DNA of 24,334 nucleotides from CAMEON01 sp045643785 (GCA_045643785.1 JAZRFR010000259.1:1-24334); one strand, 5' to 3'. Positions 6,827-14,744 are shown, counted from the first letter of the stretch. The notes: generated from the sequence alone by a model not told the origin. Made by a program: numbers and translations.

Positions 6827-8281
6827 ATGACCGTTCTGACCCACCGCATCCGCGCCGCGGGGCTGATCTGCGCCCTGCTTCTGCTGGCGACTCTGCTGTT
6901 TGCCGCCTGCGACAAATCCCCCGCTACGAACCCCGAGGTGACCCCCGAGGCCACCATCGCCCCCACCGAACCCATCGCCACCGAAAAGGAGACCGAGCCC
7001 ATGACCGAGCCCGTAACCACCGAAGAAGTCACCACCGAGGAGATCACCACCGAGGAAGAGACCACCGAGCGCACCCCCGACGGTACCATCCCCTTCGTGC
7101 CCGATCATCCCGAGACCATTGACTCGGATTGGAAGGCCATCTGGCTGTCCCAGTTTGACCTTCAGCCCATCTACACCGCAGGCAACGCCCAGCGCGCCGA
7201 GGCGGATTTCCGCAACCGCATGGTCAAGGTGCTGGACAATGTCGTGAGCGACGGCTTCAACACCGTAGTGGTACAGCTCCGTCCCTACGCCGACAGTATG
7301 TACCCATCTGAGATCTATCCTCCCAGTAAATACTCCATGGGCTCCTACGCGGGTGAGTTTACATACGATCCCGTCGCGGTCATCATGGAGCTCTGCAAGG
7401 AAAGAAACTTGTCTGTCCACGGCTGGATCAACCCCATGCGCGCCATGACCGAGGATGAGATCAAGCAGGTGGACGACAAGTACCTCATCAAGCAGTGGTA
7501 CAACGACTCCTCCAAGAAGGGCGACTACCTGGTTTACGTCAACAAGAACTGGTACCTCAACATCGCCCATCCCGAGGTGAGAAAGCTCATCTGCGACGGT
7601 GCCGCCGAGATCCTCGCAAAGTACGAGATGGACGGCATCCACATGGACGACTACTTCTACCCCACCACCGACGCCTCCTTTGACAGCAAGGCCTACAACG
7701 CCTACAAAAAGGAGGGCGGCAAGCTGGATCTGGCAGCATGGCGCAAGGATTGTCTGAGCAGTCTGGTAGCCGAGCTGTACGCCACCGTCAAGACCCACGA
7801 TCTCCGCGCTCTCTTCGGTATTTCCCCCGCGGGCAATATTAATACGGTTATGAACAGCCACTATGCCGACGTGGAGACCTGGTGCGCAAACCCCGGTTAC
7901 ATCGATTACATCATGCCCCAGGTCTACTTCGGCTTTGAGCATGCCTCCTGGGCATTCGACAAGACCTGCGGGATCTGGCAGGACATCATCAAGACCGATT
8001 ACGTCAGCCTCATCGTCGGCATGAGCTTCGGTAAGGCTCTCTCGGGCGTGGACAACTACGCCGGTGCTGCCGGTAAGGACGAGTGGACCCGCCACAAGGA
8101 CATCATGCTCCGCTCCCTGCAGCACACCGAAAAGCTGGAGAGATGCGTGGGCATCACGGTATTCTGCTACCAGTACCTCTGGGATCGCGAGGGCGGTGCT
8201 ATCGTCCCCGGCACAAGGCAGGAGCACGAGGCCTTCAGCGCGTACCTGAAGGAGGTCACCTGGCACAAGGTTGCCGAATAA
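6827..8281 (+). CDS. GHL10-type glycoside-hydrolase-like lipoprotein
   Basis: A 484-residue secreted lipoprotein. Residues 1-28 form a signal peptide with positive start, hydrophobic stretch LICALLLLATLLF and lipobox FAAC, Cys28 being the predicted lipid anchor. Residues about 31-90 are a low-complexity linker rich in Thr, Glu and Pro (repeats like TTEEVTTEEITTEEE). From about 100 onward is a (beta/alpha)8 domain of the glycosyl-hydrolase-like 10 family: KAIWLSQFDL, VVQLRPYADSMYPS, VHGWINPMRA, the diagnostic DGIHMDDYFYP, FGISPAGN, and IDYIMPQVYFGF. Families of this kind act on cell-envelope or extracellular polysaccharide, but the substrate is mostly unknown. The start at 6827 has AAGGAG 6 bases upstream. 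It is followed after 26 bases by a membrane protein gene and shares its terminator, so the two probably work together at the cell surface. Confidence 0.88.
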   Translation: MTVLTHRIRAAGLICALLLLATLLFAACDKSPATNPEVTPEATIAPTEPIATEKETEPMTEPVTTEEVTTEEITTEEETTERTPDGTIPFVPDHPETIDSDWKAIWLSQFDLQPIYTAGNAQRAEADFRNRMVKVLDNVVSDGFNTVVVQLRPYADSMYPSEIYPPSKYSMGSYAGEFTYDPVAVIMELCKERNLSVHGWINPMRAMTEDEIKQVDDKYLIKQWYNDSSKKGDYLVYVNKNWYLNIAHPEVRKLICDGAAEILAKYEMDGIHMDDYFYPTTDASFDSKAYNAYKKEGGKLDLAAWRKDCLSSLVAELYATVKTHDLRALFGISPAGNINTVMNSHYADVETWCANPGYIDYIMPQVYFGFEHASWAFDKTCGIWQDIIKTDYVSLIVGMSFGKALSGVDNYAGAAGKDEWTRHKDIMLRSLQHTEKLERCVGITVFCYQYLWDREGGAIVPGTRQEHEAFSAYLKEVTWHKVAE

Positions 8282-8307
8282 TCAACAAACGGAAGGGTTG
8301 AATATCC

Positions 8308-9108
8308 TTGAACAAGCATCCCCCAAAAAGCAAATCCGCCCCTTCTCTCCCGAAGGGGCAAAAGGATCGGGAGATCTCCCGCCTGCGCCGCGAGTTGGCC
8401 CATGAGCGGCAGCGCGCCGCCAGGCTGGAGCGGGAGGTCTCGGATCTGAAAAGAGAGCTGCAAGCCCACGGCGCTACCGAAAAGCGCCGCGCTCTGCGCC
8501 GAAAGCAGGCCACCAAGGAGGCTACCCTCCTGGCGCAGGCCAATCAGCGGGCGCACCACTACCGAAAAAGCTCCTTTCTGCGCTACCTGTGGGAGAGTTT
8601 CATGGAATCGGCGCCGGTACAGCTTCTTTCCAAGCTCATTCAGTACCTGCGACGGATACGGGCGGTTCAGCTCATCCTGACCATTCTTTTGGCTCTGACC
8701 GCAGTCGTAACCGTAGCGGTGGTCTCGGCGGCGGCCCTTCCCTTCCTGCTTCTTGGGGCGGCTCTGGCGGCCATGCTGGCGCTCTTTCTCTCCCGCCGCA
8801 TGAACCACATTCTCCGAAAAGAGCTGACCGACCGCCGCATCCGCATCATGATCCCCCCACGCGGTCACTGCTTCTCGGAGAATTCCTTCTTCCTCCGCAA
8901 CGCCCGCGCCATGGCCGCCGAGGTCGGCGTGACCGTCATCGTGGTAACGCCCTACCTTGTATCCAACCGTGGGGTCAACCGAAAGGGTTCCTTCTTCACC
9001 GCCCGCAAGGAAACAAACAACCTGTACCTGGTACGGCGGCATTACTTCTTCATCCTGCGCCGTCGGGTGCTGGATACGCTGAACGGCGATATCACCGTCA
9101 TATACTGA
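8308..9108 (+). CDS. Unrecognised coiled-coil membrane protein
   Basis: I do not recognise this family. The 266-residue protein begins with a basic, disordered stretch (1-18), then a charged coiled coil (about 19-55, heptads such as ISRLRRELAHERQRAARLER), a basic segment, and two adjacent hydrophobic helices (about 119-141 and 142-162). A conserved-looking C-terminal region (about 177-266) contains CFSENSFFLRNAR, VTVIVVTPYLVSNRG and LYLVRRHYFFILRRR. With no signal peptide and two membrane passes, both ends are likely on the same side, probably the cytoplasm. The start is a TTG preceded by GGAAGGG at 10 bases; no better start is in frame. It follows the GHL10 lipoprotein by 26 bases and ends in a strong terminator, indicating a two-gene operon with a possible envelope role. 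Function unknown. Confidence 0.8.
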   Translation: MNKHPPKSKSAPSLPKGQKDREISRLRRELAHERQRAARLEREVSDLKRELQAHGATEKRRALRRKQATKEATLLAQANQRAHHYRKSSFLRYLWESFMESAPVQLLSKLIQYLRRIRAVQLILTILLALTAVVTVAVVSAAALPFLLLGAALAAMLALFLSRRMNHILRKELTDRRIRIMIPPRGHCFSENSFFLRNARAMAAEVGVTVIVVTPYLVSNRGVNRKGSFFTARKETNNLYLVRRHYFFILRRRVLDTLNGDITVIY

Positions 9109-9146
9109 AAAACCGGGGCATTCCAAAACGGAATGCCCCGGTTTTT
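9108..9146 (+). terminator. Strong terminator of the lipoprotein operon
   Basis: Perfect 17-bp stem: 9108-9124 (A5 then CCGGGGCATTCC) pairs with 9130-9146, loop of 5 bases, ending in TTTTT. It overlaps the last base of the preceding stop codon. The A run on the other side would let it work from the minus strand too. Confidence 0.92.
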
Positions 9147-9154
9147 AATTGAAG

Positions 9155-9383
9155 TTTGTGGGGGAGCGAGAGAGCGCTGGGGAAAAACTTCTTGAAAGCC
9201 TCCTCGCTACGCTCGGTGCAAGTTTGCTTTCAGCAAACATTGCGAAGTTTTCCCCAGACCCCTTTTCAAGAACTTTCAAAAAAGATATTCTTTTTGAAAG
9301 TTTTTGGAGTTCCAAGAACCTTTTTTCAAAAAGGTTCTTGGTGGGGGTCGAGGGGGCAAAGCCCCTCGACAAACCCAAATTTA
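9155..9383. repeat. Long composite repeat, copy B (inverted partner of 4107-4366)
   Basis: Reading plus: GGGGAGCGAGAGAGCGC start; module bounded by GGGGAAAAACTT (from 9179) and a closing AAGTTTTCCCC, with the 60-base stretch 9188-9247 exactly inverted relative to 4264-4323; an AT-rich centre with its own ACTTTCAAAAA/TTTTTGAAAGT pairing; hairpin CCAAGAACCTTTTT/AAAAAGGTTCTTGG (9312-9341); hairpin GTCGAGGGG/CCCCTCGAC (9347-9370); border AAACCCAAATTTA, whose last three bases are the stop codon of the minus-strand gene. It occupies the gap between two convergent genes. Confidence 0.88.
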
Positions 9384-10466
9384 TCGATCAAACAGTGTGT
9401 CGCAAAATGACTCGGTGAACGCTTCTTTTGCCCGGAAATCCATGGCGGCGGCGTAGATCTTTTCCAGATCGAAATGGTATTTAGCGGCGGATGACAGCTC
9501 GCGGAGGGCGGATTCGAGAAGTTCATCACGCAGATGATACGCGTGGCGAAGCTCACCGCGAACGGCGCGCAGAGCCTCGGGATCAGCGTAGCGGCGGAGG
9601 GACACCGTTCGCGTGATCCCCCCTTCGCAGGGATCGGCATTCCCTGACAGAATACACAACCCTGTGTTCGGGTAGTACAGTCCGTCGATCTTATGGGGAC
9701 ACACGGGGTCGTAAGAAACCCAAACGGTCATCTTCCTTTCCTCGGACAAAGCAAGCAGAGCGGCGGTCAGACGGTACCCTATGCCGTAGTAGTCCGACAG
9801 GCGCAACAGCGTGCCGCCTGCGGCGAAGGACTCCCTTTCAAAGGTGTGCAGGGAGCAGTCCCCCGCCATGCTCACCGCACGGCGCAGAGCGGGAATGGGG
9901 GCAAACGTATCGCCACGAGGCTGGTCACGGAGAATCCGTCCCGCCAGAGCGCGGAGCTTCCCCTCCCGCAGGCACCCCGCCATCAGGGAATCCGCCACGC
10001 GATCCACCTCTCCGCAGGCGGCGAGGTAGGCGTATGCCCGCCCGTAGGCGGCGGATTTCCCCTCGCCCAAAGTACGGATCACATCACTCTGCCCCGCCAG
10101 ACGGTTGCCGTCCCAGAATGCTCCGAGGTTGATGATGTCCTCCTTCGCCCCGGGCAGAACCGGCTCGCGGACGTGGGGGGCGGTACCGTCCAGAAAGCCT
10201 ACGGTGGGCCGTCCCTCCCGCGTGAGCAGGATTCCATCCAGAGAATGCGGATCGGAGGAGCAGGCGTACTCGGTCACGTCATATCCCAGCGTATGGGCAC
10301 GGCGGGCGACCTCCTTCATGAAGTGGCTTTTGCCCGTACCGGGGCCACCCTTGATGATGTAGAGGCGGTCGGTGCGGGTATCGGTGAATATGTCGCCGTA
10401 GTAGTTACAGAATCCGCGGCAGGAGTTGGACGCGGCAAAATAGCGGCGGGTTTGGGTATGAGTCAT
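9381..10466 (-). CDS. P-loop ATPase, PRK06851-like
   Basis: The 361-residue protein resembles a conserved family of soluble P-loop NTPases (the PRK06851 group), found mostly in endospore-forming Firmicutes and of unestablished function. Evidence: FCNYYGDIFTDTRTDRLYII leading into Walker A GGPGTGKS at 40-47; YACSSDPHSLDGIL around 67-80; and the Walker B-like VGFLDGTAPHV around 89-99, followed by PGAKEDIINLG. Members often have two NTPase halves; here the second half (about 210 onward) has no recognisable Walker A loop, ending in KIDGLYYPNTGLCILSG and a helical tail. The start follows AAAGGAG at 9 bases, and this ribosome site overlaps the stop of the upstream symporter gene (6-base gap), so they are co-transcribed. 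The link to the symporter is unexplained. Confidence 0.78.
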   Translation of the reverse strand: MTHTQTRRYFAASNSCRGFCNYYGDIFTDTRTDRLYIIKGGPGTGKSHFMKEVARRAHTLGYDVTEYACSSDPHSLDGILLTREGRPTVGFLDGTAPHVREPVLPGAKEDIINLGAFWDGNRLAGQSDVIRTLGEGKSAAYGRAYAYLAACGEVDRVADSLMAGCLREGKLRALAGRILRDQPRGDTFAPIPALRRAVSMAGDCSLHTFERESFAAGGTLLRLSDYYGIGYRLTAALLALSEERKMTVWVSYDPVCPHKIDGLYYPNTGLCILSGNADPCEGGITRTVSLRRYADPEALRAVRGELRHAYHLRDELLESALRELSSAAKYHFDLEKIYAAAMDFRAKEAFTESFCDTLFDR

Positions 10467-10472
10467 GGGAAA

Positions 10473-11852
10473 CTACTCCTTTCGGATGGTTTTTCCCTCA
10501 CAGACTATGCAGTTTTTGGGCTTTTCGTGACGAAAAAAGAGCCGATCCGTCTCCTCTGCCACCTCTTTTTGCATGAAAAGCAGGATCAGCAGATTCAAAA
10601 CCGTCATCAGAGCGATGGCACCGTCGGCCAGCGTCCAGGCCAGCGTGGGGGTGGTGACAGCCCCCAGCGCCAAGGAAAGCGCCAAAACCGCAATATAGAT
10701 CCCCTCGGCAATTTTTCTGCCCGCGCGCCGTCCCGTCAGATACCCCACGCAGGTCATGCCGTAGTGCGCCCAGCAGATGACCGTCGCCACGCCGAAAAGC
10801 AGAATGGACAGCGCGAAAAAGCTACCTGCCCATCCTCCCAGAACCGAGGAAAAGGCGGTCTGGGCAGTACGGGTGACGTCCTCCCCGAAGGCAGACGGGC
10901 CGCTGTCGCTGACCAGGATGCAGAGAGCCGTGACGGTACAGAGGAGCACCGTGTCCACGAAAACCTCCACCAAGCCGAAAAGTCCCTGCCGAGCAGGCAA
11001 ATCGGTGTCGGCGGCGGCGTGGGCCATGGGTGCGGTGCCGCATCCCGCCTCGTTGGAGACCAGCCCCCGCATAACACCGTAGCGGATGCCCCCCGACAGG
11101 AGGAAGCCCCCGATCCCAGCCCCTGCGGTGAGAGGGTGCCACGCATCCTGCCAAATGGCGGTCAGGGCGGCGGGGATCCGCTCGCGGCGCAGGATCAGAA
11201 CCGCCACACAGACCACCAGAAAGCCCACCGTCATGAAGGGCACCAGCTTCTCAGTCAGGGCAGAAATGCGCTTGGCGCCGCCCAAAACCGTCACAACGGA
11301 CAGGATCGCCACCGCTCCCCCGGTGATCACGGGCGGCAGAGAAAAGCCCTCGTCCATGGCTCCCGCCACGGCGTTGATCTGGAGAAAGCTTCCCATGGTG
11401 ATGGCATTCACAAGGCAGAGTAAGGCAAAGACCGCCGCCAGAAATTGGCCGAGGCGGGGGAGTCCGGCCCGTGTCAGGCCGTCCTCGATATAGTAGGGAG
11501 CGCCGCCGATGGGCTGACCCTCGGGGGACAGGCGGCGGTGGCGAAGCGCCAGAGTGATCTCGGCGTACTTGAGTATCATAGCCACCAGGGCGCTCACCAG
11601 CATCCAGAGCACCGCTCCCGCCCCGCCGAAGTACAGGGCGGAGGCAACCCCCACGATGTTCCCTACTCCCAGCGTTCCGGCCAGAGCTACCGTCAAGGCG
11701 CGGAAGGGGGAGATCCCATCGGTGTTTTTTCGGGTAAACAGTTGCTTGAAGCACCGCCACGGGTGGAGCAGGTAGAAGCCTCGCAGACGGAGGATATAGA
11801 AAAGGCCGACGCCGAAGAGGAGGATTGGCGTGGCGGACAGGAGTATGGACAT
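10473..11852 (-). CDS. Amino-acid:cation symporter, AGCS family (alanine/glycine type)
   Basis: Integral membrane transporter of the alanine or glycine:cation symporter family, expected to import a small neutral amino acid with Na+ or H+. The 459-residue protein has about eleven hydrophobic segments and the family signature at about 50-70, FRALTVALAGTLGVGNIVGVA, plus SNEAGCGTAPMAHAAA in the middle, where substrate-binding residues of the family lie. Starts are available at 11861 (GTG), 11858 and 11852 (ATG); GAGG sits right against the first two but 8 bases before the third, so 11852 is preferred. The tail ends in a short cytoplasmic segment with NCIVCEG. It is the first gene of a two-gene unit with the P-loop ATPase. 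No clear promoter is visible upstream. Substrate is not determinable. Confidence 0.9.
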   Translation of the reverse strand: MSILLSATPILLFGVGLFYILRLRGFYLLHPWRCFKQLFTRKNTDGISPFRALTVALAGTLGVGNIVGVASALYFGGAGAVLWMLVSALVAMILKYAEITLALRHRRLSPEGQPIGGAPYYIEDGLTRAGLPRLGQFLAAVFALLCLVNAITMGSFLQINAVAGAMDEGFSLPPVITGGAVAILSVVTVLGGAKRISALTEKLVPFMTVGFLVVCVAVLILRRERIPAALTAIWQDAWHPLTAGAGIGGFLLSGGIRYGVMRGLVSNEAGCGTAPMAHAAADTDLPARQGLFGLVEVFVDTVLLCTVTALCILVSDSGPSAFGEDVTRTAQTAFSSVLGGWAGSFFALSILLFGVATVICWAHYGMTCVGYLTGRRAGRKIAEGIYIAVLALSLALGAVTTPTLAWTLADGAIALMTVLNLLILLFMQKEVAEETDRLFFRHEKPKNCIVCEGKTIRKE

Positions 11853-11937
11853 GGACATCACCTCGGGGGAGTGTATGTGTGTTAGAGGAAAAAAAGAACG
11901 GTACCGAAATTGAGGTTTATCGGTGAGTTATGCTTAT

Positions 11938-12417
11938 GTACTTTTCTGCCCATGGCGGCAGAAAAGTACCAAAAGAACGCCCCGTAAGGAAGAAACCCAC
12001 GGTTTCTTCCTTACGTATCCATCATCCTACTGCGCGCACTTCTTTCGCCAGAGGGCGAAAGAAGTTGACCGCGCGTAGGGTCGCCAAGACCCGATAACCC
12101 GCACGAACGGCGGAGCGCCGTCCGCGCGAAACTCGCCGCTTTGCTTCTACCCAAAGTCACATTTTAACTTGTCGGATAAAAGAAACCGTGGTTTATCCAA
12201 GCGGGCAGCCAACCGCGATGTTGGCGTTCCGCCAACATTGCGGCTACACGGCGAACTGCGACTTGACAGCGCGTTGGCGATTTTGCCCACTGGCAAAATG
12301 GCGCGCAGATAAGGCGATAGAATTCTTAAGGAAAGTAACGTGGGTACTTTCCTTAAGTGGCGCTCTTTTGTGAAGTGCGAAGCACTTCTCTTTTCATCTC
12401 GCCAGGGAGAGAAAAGT
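11938..12417. repeat. Palindrome island: at least nine consecutive hairpins in a gene-free region
   Basis: No credible gene lies between 11862 and 12671. Almost the whole of 11938-12417 consists of inverted repeats placed end to end: GTACTTTTCTGCC arms (11938/11957, 13 bp); CGTAAGGAAGAAACC arms (11983/12001, 15 bp); ACTTCTTTCGCC arms (12038/12054, 12 bp); GGGTC/GACCC (12078); ACGGCG/CGCCGT (12107); GGATAAA/TTTATCC (12174); ATGTTGGCG/CGCCAACAT with outer CCGC/GCGG (12213-12243); ATTTTGCC/GGCAAAAT (12280); CTTAAGGAAAGTA/TACTTTCCTTAAG (12325-12357, 13 bp); GAAGTGC/GCACTTC (12372); and an imperfect CTTTTC/GAAAAG pair ending at 12417. The first and last both end in GAAAAGTAC. The 61-codon open frame across part of it reads through the palindromes and is not called. 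Confidence 0.82.
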
Positions 12418-12430
12418 ACACAACAAACAG

Positions 12431-12452
12431 CTCGACAAACCCAAATTTGAAG
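12431..12452 (+). repeat. Border fragment of the composite intergenic repeat
   Basis: CTCGACAAACCCAAATTTGA matches the right border of the composite repeats at 1-187 and 9155-9383 but without the hairpins that normally precede it; instead the palindrome island abuts it. This suggests the island replaced or inserted into a repeat unit. Confidence 0.65.
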
Positions 12453-12531
12453 TTCATATCATGGAATCCAATTCATTCGGTAAATTGCCCATTTCTTATG
12501 TTAATACTTTGTGAATAATACGCAAAAGCCC

Positions 12532-12559
12532 TTGACATTTCGGGATTTTCGTGTAAAAT
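12532..12559 (+). promoter_or_regulatory. Promoter of groES-groEL
   Basis: TTGACA (12532-12537), 16-base spacer, TAAAAT (12554-12559). The CIRCE operator starts 11 bases after the -10 box, so transcription should begin at or just before it. Confidence 0.85.
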
Positions 12560-12570
12560 ATGGTATGTGG

Positions 12571-12597
12571 TTGGCACTCAAAGCAAAAGAGTGCTAA
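12571..12597. promoter_or_regulatory. CIRCE operator (HrcA site)
   Basis: TTGGCACTC, 9-base spacer, GAGTGCTAA: 17 of the 18 arm positions match the consensus TTAGCACTC-N9-GAGTGCTAA (one G for A). This is the binding site of the heat-shock repressor HrcA, here covering the start of the groESL transcript. hrcA itself is not in the window. Confidence 0.95.
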
Positions 12598-12671
12598 AAT
12601 CCGACTTTATTCCCGTCGGGACACCCAAAACAGTAGAAATTGCGGATCACGCACAGTATAGGAGGCACATT

Positions 12672-12959
12672 ATGAAACTCAATCCCCTTTCCAACCGCGT
12701 CGTCATCAAGTTCGTCGAGGCGGAGGAGAAGACCTCCGGCGGCATCTTCCTGACCGCCGCCGCTCAGGAAAAGCCCCAGATCGCCGAAGTTATTTCCGTC
12801 GGCCCCGGTAAGGTCACCGACAACGGCGCTCTCGCCCCCATGACCGTCAAGGTCGGCGACAAGGTTATCGCCAGCAAGTACGCCGGTACTTCCGTCAAGC
12901 TGGAGGGCACCGAGTACACCATTCTCTCCGAGGACGATATCCTCGCAGTCGTGGACTGA
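12672..12959 (+). CDS. groES: Co-chaperonin GroES
   Basis: The 10-kDa lid of the chaperonin: a heptameric ring that caps GroEL and closes the folding chamber in the cytoplasm. The 95-residue protein has the family start KLNPLSNRVVIKFVEAEEKT, the mobile loop SGGIFLTAAAQEKPQIAEV (about 22-40), which contacts GroEL, VGPGKV, and the ending YTILSEDDILAVVD. The ATG at 12672 follows AGGAGG at 12659-12664; an upstream open frame from 12567 would start inside CIRCE and is rejected. groEL follows after 34 bases. Transcription is expected to be repressed by HrcA at CIRCE and induced by heat or unfolded protein. Confidence 0.97.
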   Translation: MKLNPLSNRVVIKFVEAEEKTSGGIFLTAAAQEKPQIAEVISVGPGKVTDNGALAPMTVKVGDKVIASKYAGTSVKLEGTEYTILSEDDILAVVD

Positions 12960-12993
12960 TTTCCACACAGTCATTTTTTGGAGGTAAACTGCA

Positions 12994-14631
12994 ATGGCAA
13001 AGGATATTCTGTACGGCATTGAAGCCCGTAACGCTCTGGCCCGCGGCGTGGATAAGCTGGCTAACACGGTTAAGATCACCCTGGGTCCCAAGGGACGCAA
13101 CGTGGTGCTGGATAAGAAGTACGGCTCTCCCCTGATCACCAACGACGGCGTGACCATCGCCAAGGAGATCGAGCTGGAGGACGCCGCCGAGAACATGGGC
13201 GCTTCCCTGGTTAAGGAGGTCGCCACCAAGACCAACGACGCCGCAGGCGACGGTACCACCACCGCAACTCTGCTGGCTCAGGCCTTCGTCCGCGAGGGTA
13301 TGAAGAACGTCACCGCAGGCGCCAACCCCATGGTGCTCCGCAAGGGTATCAAGAAAGCTGTGGATGCCGCCGTGGCTTCCCTGGTCGCTTCTTCCAAGCG
13401 TGTCAACGGTAAGGAAGACATCGCCCGCGTCGGCACCATCTCCGCCGGCGACGAGGTCATCGGTCAGCTCATCGCTGACGCCATGGAGAAGGTCACCGCC
13501 GACGGTGTCATCACCGTGGAGGAGTCCAAGACCGCCGAGACCTACTCCGAGGTAGTGGAGGGTATGCAGTTCGACCGCGGCTACCTGTCTCCCTACATGG
13601 TCACTGATGCTGACAAGATGGAGGCCGTCATCGACGACGCTCTGATCCTGGTCACCGACAAGAAGATCTCCAACATTCAGGAAATCCTTCCCCTTCTGGA
13701 GCAGCTGGTTCAGTCCGGCCGCAAGCTCCTCATCATCGCCGAGGACGTGGAGGGCGAAGCTCTGACCACTCTCGTACTCAACAAGCTCCGCGGCACCTTC
13801 AACTGCGTGGCTGTCAAGGCTCCCGGCTTTGGCGACCGCCGCAAGGAGATGCTCCGCGATATCGCTACCCTGACCGGTGCCGAGGTGGTTTCCTCCGAGG
13901 TCGGTCTGGAGCTGAAGGATGCTGACCTGTCCATGCTGGGTCAGGCTCGTCAGGTCAAGGTTTCCAAGGAGAACACCATCATCGTAGGCGGCACCGGCGA
14001 CACCGCTGCTATCCAGGCTCGCGTTGCCCAGATCCGCTCTGCTATCGAAACCACCACTTCCGACTTCGACCGCGAGAAGCTCCAGGAGCGTCTGGCCAAG
14101 CTGGCCGGCGGTGTGGCTGTCATTAAGGTCGGTGCCGCTACCGAGGCCGAGATGAAGGAGAAGAAGCTCCGCATCGAGGACGCTCTGAACGCCACCAAGG
14201 CCGCCGTTGAGGAAGGCATCGTGGCCGGCGGCGGTACCGCTTACCTGAACGTCATCGCCGACGTGGAGAAGGTTCTGGAGACCGTTGAGGGCGACGAGAA
14301 GACCGGTGTCAAGATCGTTCTGAAGGCTCTGGAGGAGCCCGTCCGTCAGATCGCGGCCAACGCAGGCTTCGACGGCGGCGGGATCGTCAACAACATCCTG
14401 TCCTCCGGCAAGATCGGCTACGGCTTCGACGCCTACAACGAGGTCTACGTGGACATGATGTCCGCCGGTATCGTGGATCCCACCAAGGTGACCCGCTCCG
14501 CTCTGCAGAACGCTTCCTCCATCGCTTCCGTCATCCTCACCACCGAGTCTGTCGTTGCCGACAAGCCCGAGCCTAAGGAGGCTGCTCCCGCAGCCGGCGG
14601 CATGGGCGGCGGTATGGGTGGAATGTACTAA
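12994..14631 (+). CDS. groEL: Chaperonin GroEL
   Basis: ATP-driven 60-kDa chaperonin forming double seven-subunit rings that refold proteins with GroES. The 545-residue protein has the expected length and blocks: VKITLGPKGRNVVLDKKYGS and GDGTTTATLLAQ for ATP binding, the apical domain in the middle, AAVEEGIVAGGGTAYL, and the Gly-Met tail GGMGGGMGGMY typical of group I chaperonins. GGAGG at 12980-12984 precedes the ATG by 9 bases. It is in one transcription unit with groES. Codon choice is strongly biased to C/G-ending codons, consistent with high expression. No anomaly is seen. Confidence 0.98.
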   Translation: MAKDILYGIEARNALARGVDKLANTVKITLGPKGRNVVLDKKYGSPLITNDGVTIAKEIELEDAAENMGASLVKEVATKTNDAAGDGTTTATLLAQAFVREGMKNVTAGANPMVLRKGIKKAVDAAVASLVASSKRVNGKEDIARVGTISAGDEVIGQLIADAMEKVTADGVITVEESKTAETYSEVVEGMQFDRGYLSPYMVTDADKMEAVIDDALILVTDKKISNIQEILPLLEQLVQSGRKLLIIAEDVEGEALTTLVLNKLRGTFNCVAVKAPGFGDRRKEMLRDIATLTGAEVVSSEVGLELKDADLSMLGQARQVKVSKENTIIVGGTGDTAAIQARVAQIRSAIETTTSDFDREKLQERLAKLAGGVAVIKVGAATEAEMKEKKLRIEDALNATKAAVEEGIVAGGGTAYLNVIADVEKVLETVEGDEKTGVKIVLKALEEPVRQIAANAGFDGGGIVNNILSSGKIGYGFDAYNEVYVDMMSAGIVDPTKVTRSALQNASSIASVILTTESVVADKPEPKEAAPAAGGMGGGMGGMY

Positions 14632-14643
14632 GAACGGGAGAGC

Positions 14644-14712
14644 GCCAAGGGCTCTGCCCCTTGACCCCGCTCAAACCCTTTTTGGAAAAAGGGTTTGAGA
14701 ATCCCAAAAACT
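14644..14712 (-). repeat. Dual-hairpin repeat unit after groEL, probable terminator
   Basis: Minus-oriented unit of the intergenic family: CAAGGG/CCCTTG pairing (14646-14663), then the perfect 14-bp hairpin CTCAAACCCTTTTT/AAAAAGGGTTTGAG (14670-14699) and AATCCCAAAAACTTTT leader. It begins 12 bases after the groEL stop. The strong hairpin probably ends or protects the groESL transcript, although no long T run follows on the plus strand. Confidence 0.72.
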
Positions 14713-14744
14713 TTTATCGCAGAAAAATAAAATCGGCAGGAGTG

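Noticed and set aside
6697..7122. A 141-codon open frame starting upstream of the lipoprotein gene
   Set aside because: It crosses the promoter and the ribosome site of the lipoprotein gene and overlaps it in another frame; its product is Arg/His-rich filler.
6764..8266. A 500-codon open frame on the minus strand opposite the lipoprotein gene
   Set aside because: It is the complement of a gene with signal peptide, family motifs, promoter and ribosome site. GC-rich codon bias leaves the opposite strand open; the translation is low-complexity and shows no family features.
9693..11423. A 576-codon plus-strand open frame opposite the ATPase and symporter genes
   Set aside because: It spans two well-supported minus-strand genes with clear P-loop and AGCS motifs; its product is rich in Gly, Gln and Arg without recognisable domains.
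12188..12373. A 61-codon open frame within the palindrome island
   Set aside because: It reads straight through several perfect palindromes, has no ribosome site and encodes nothing recognisable.
11938..12417. CRISPR array or integron attC array
   Set aside because: The palindromes are all different in sequence, with no constant repeat and no regular spacer length, and no cas or integrase gene is in the window.
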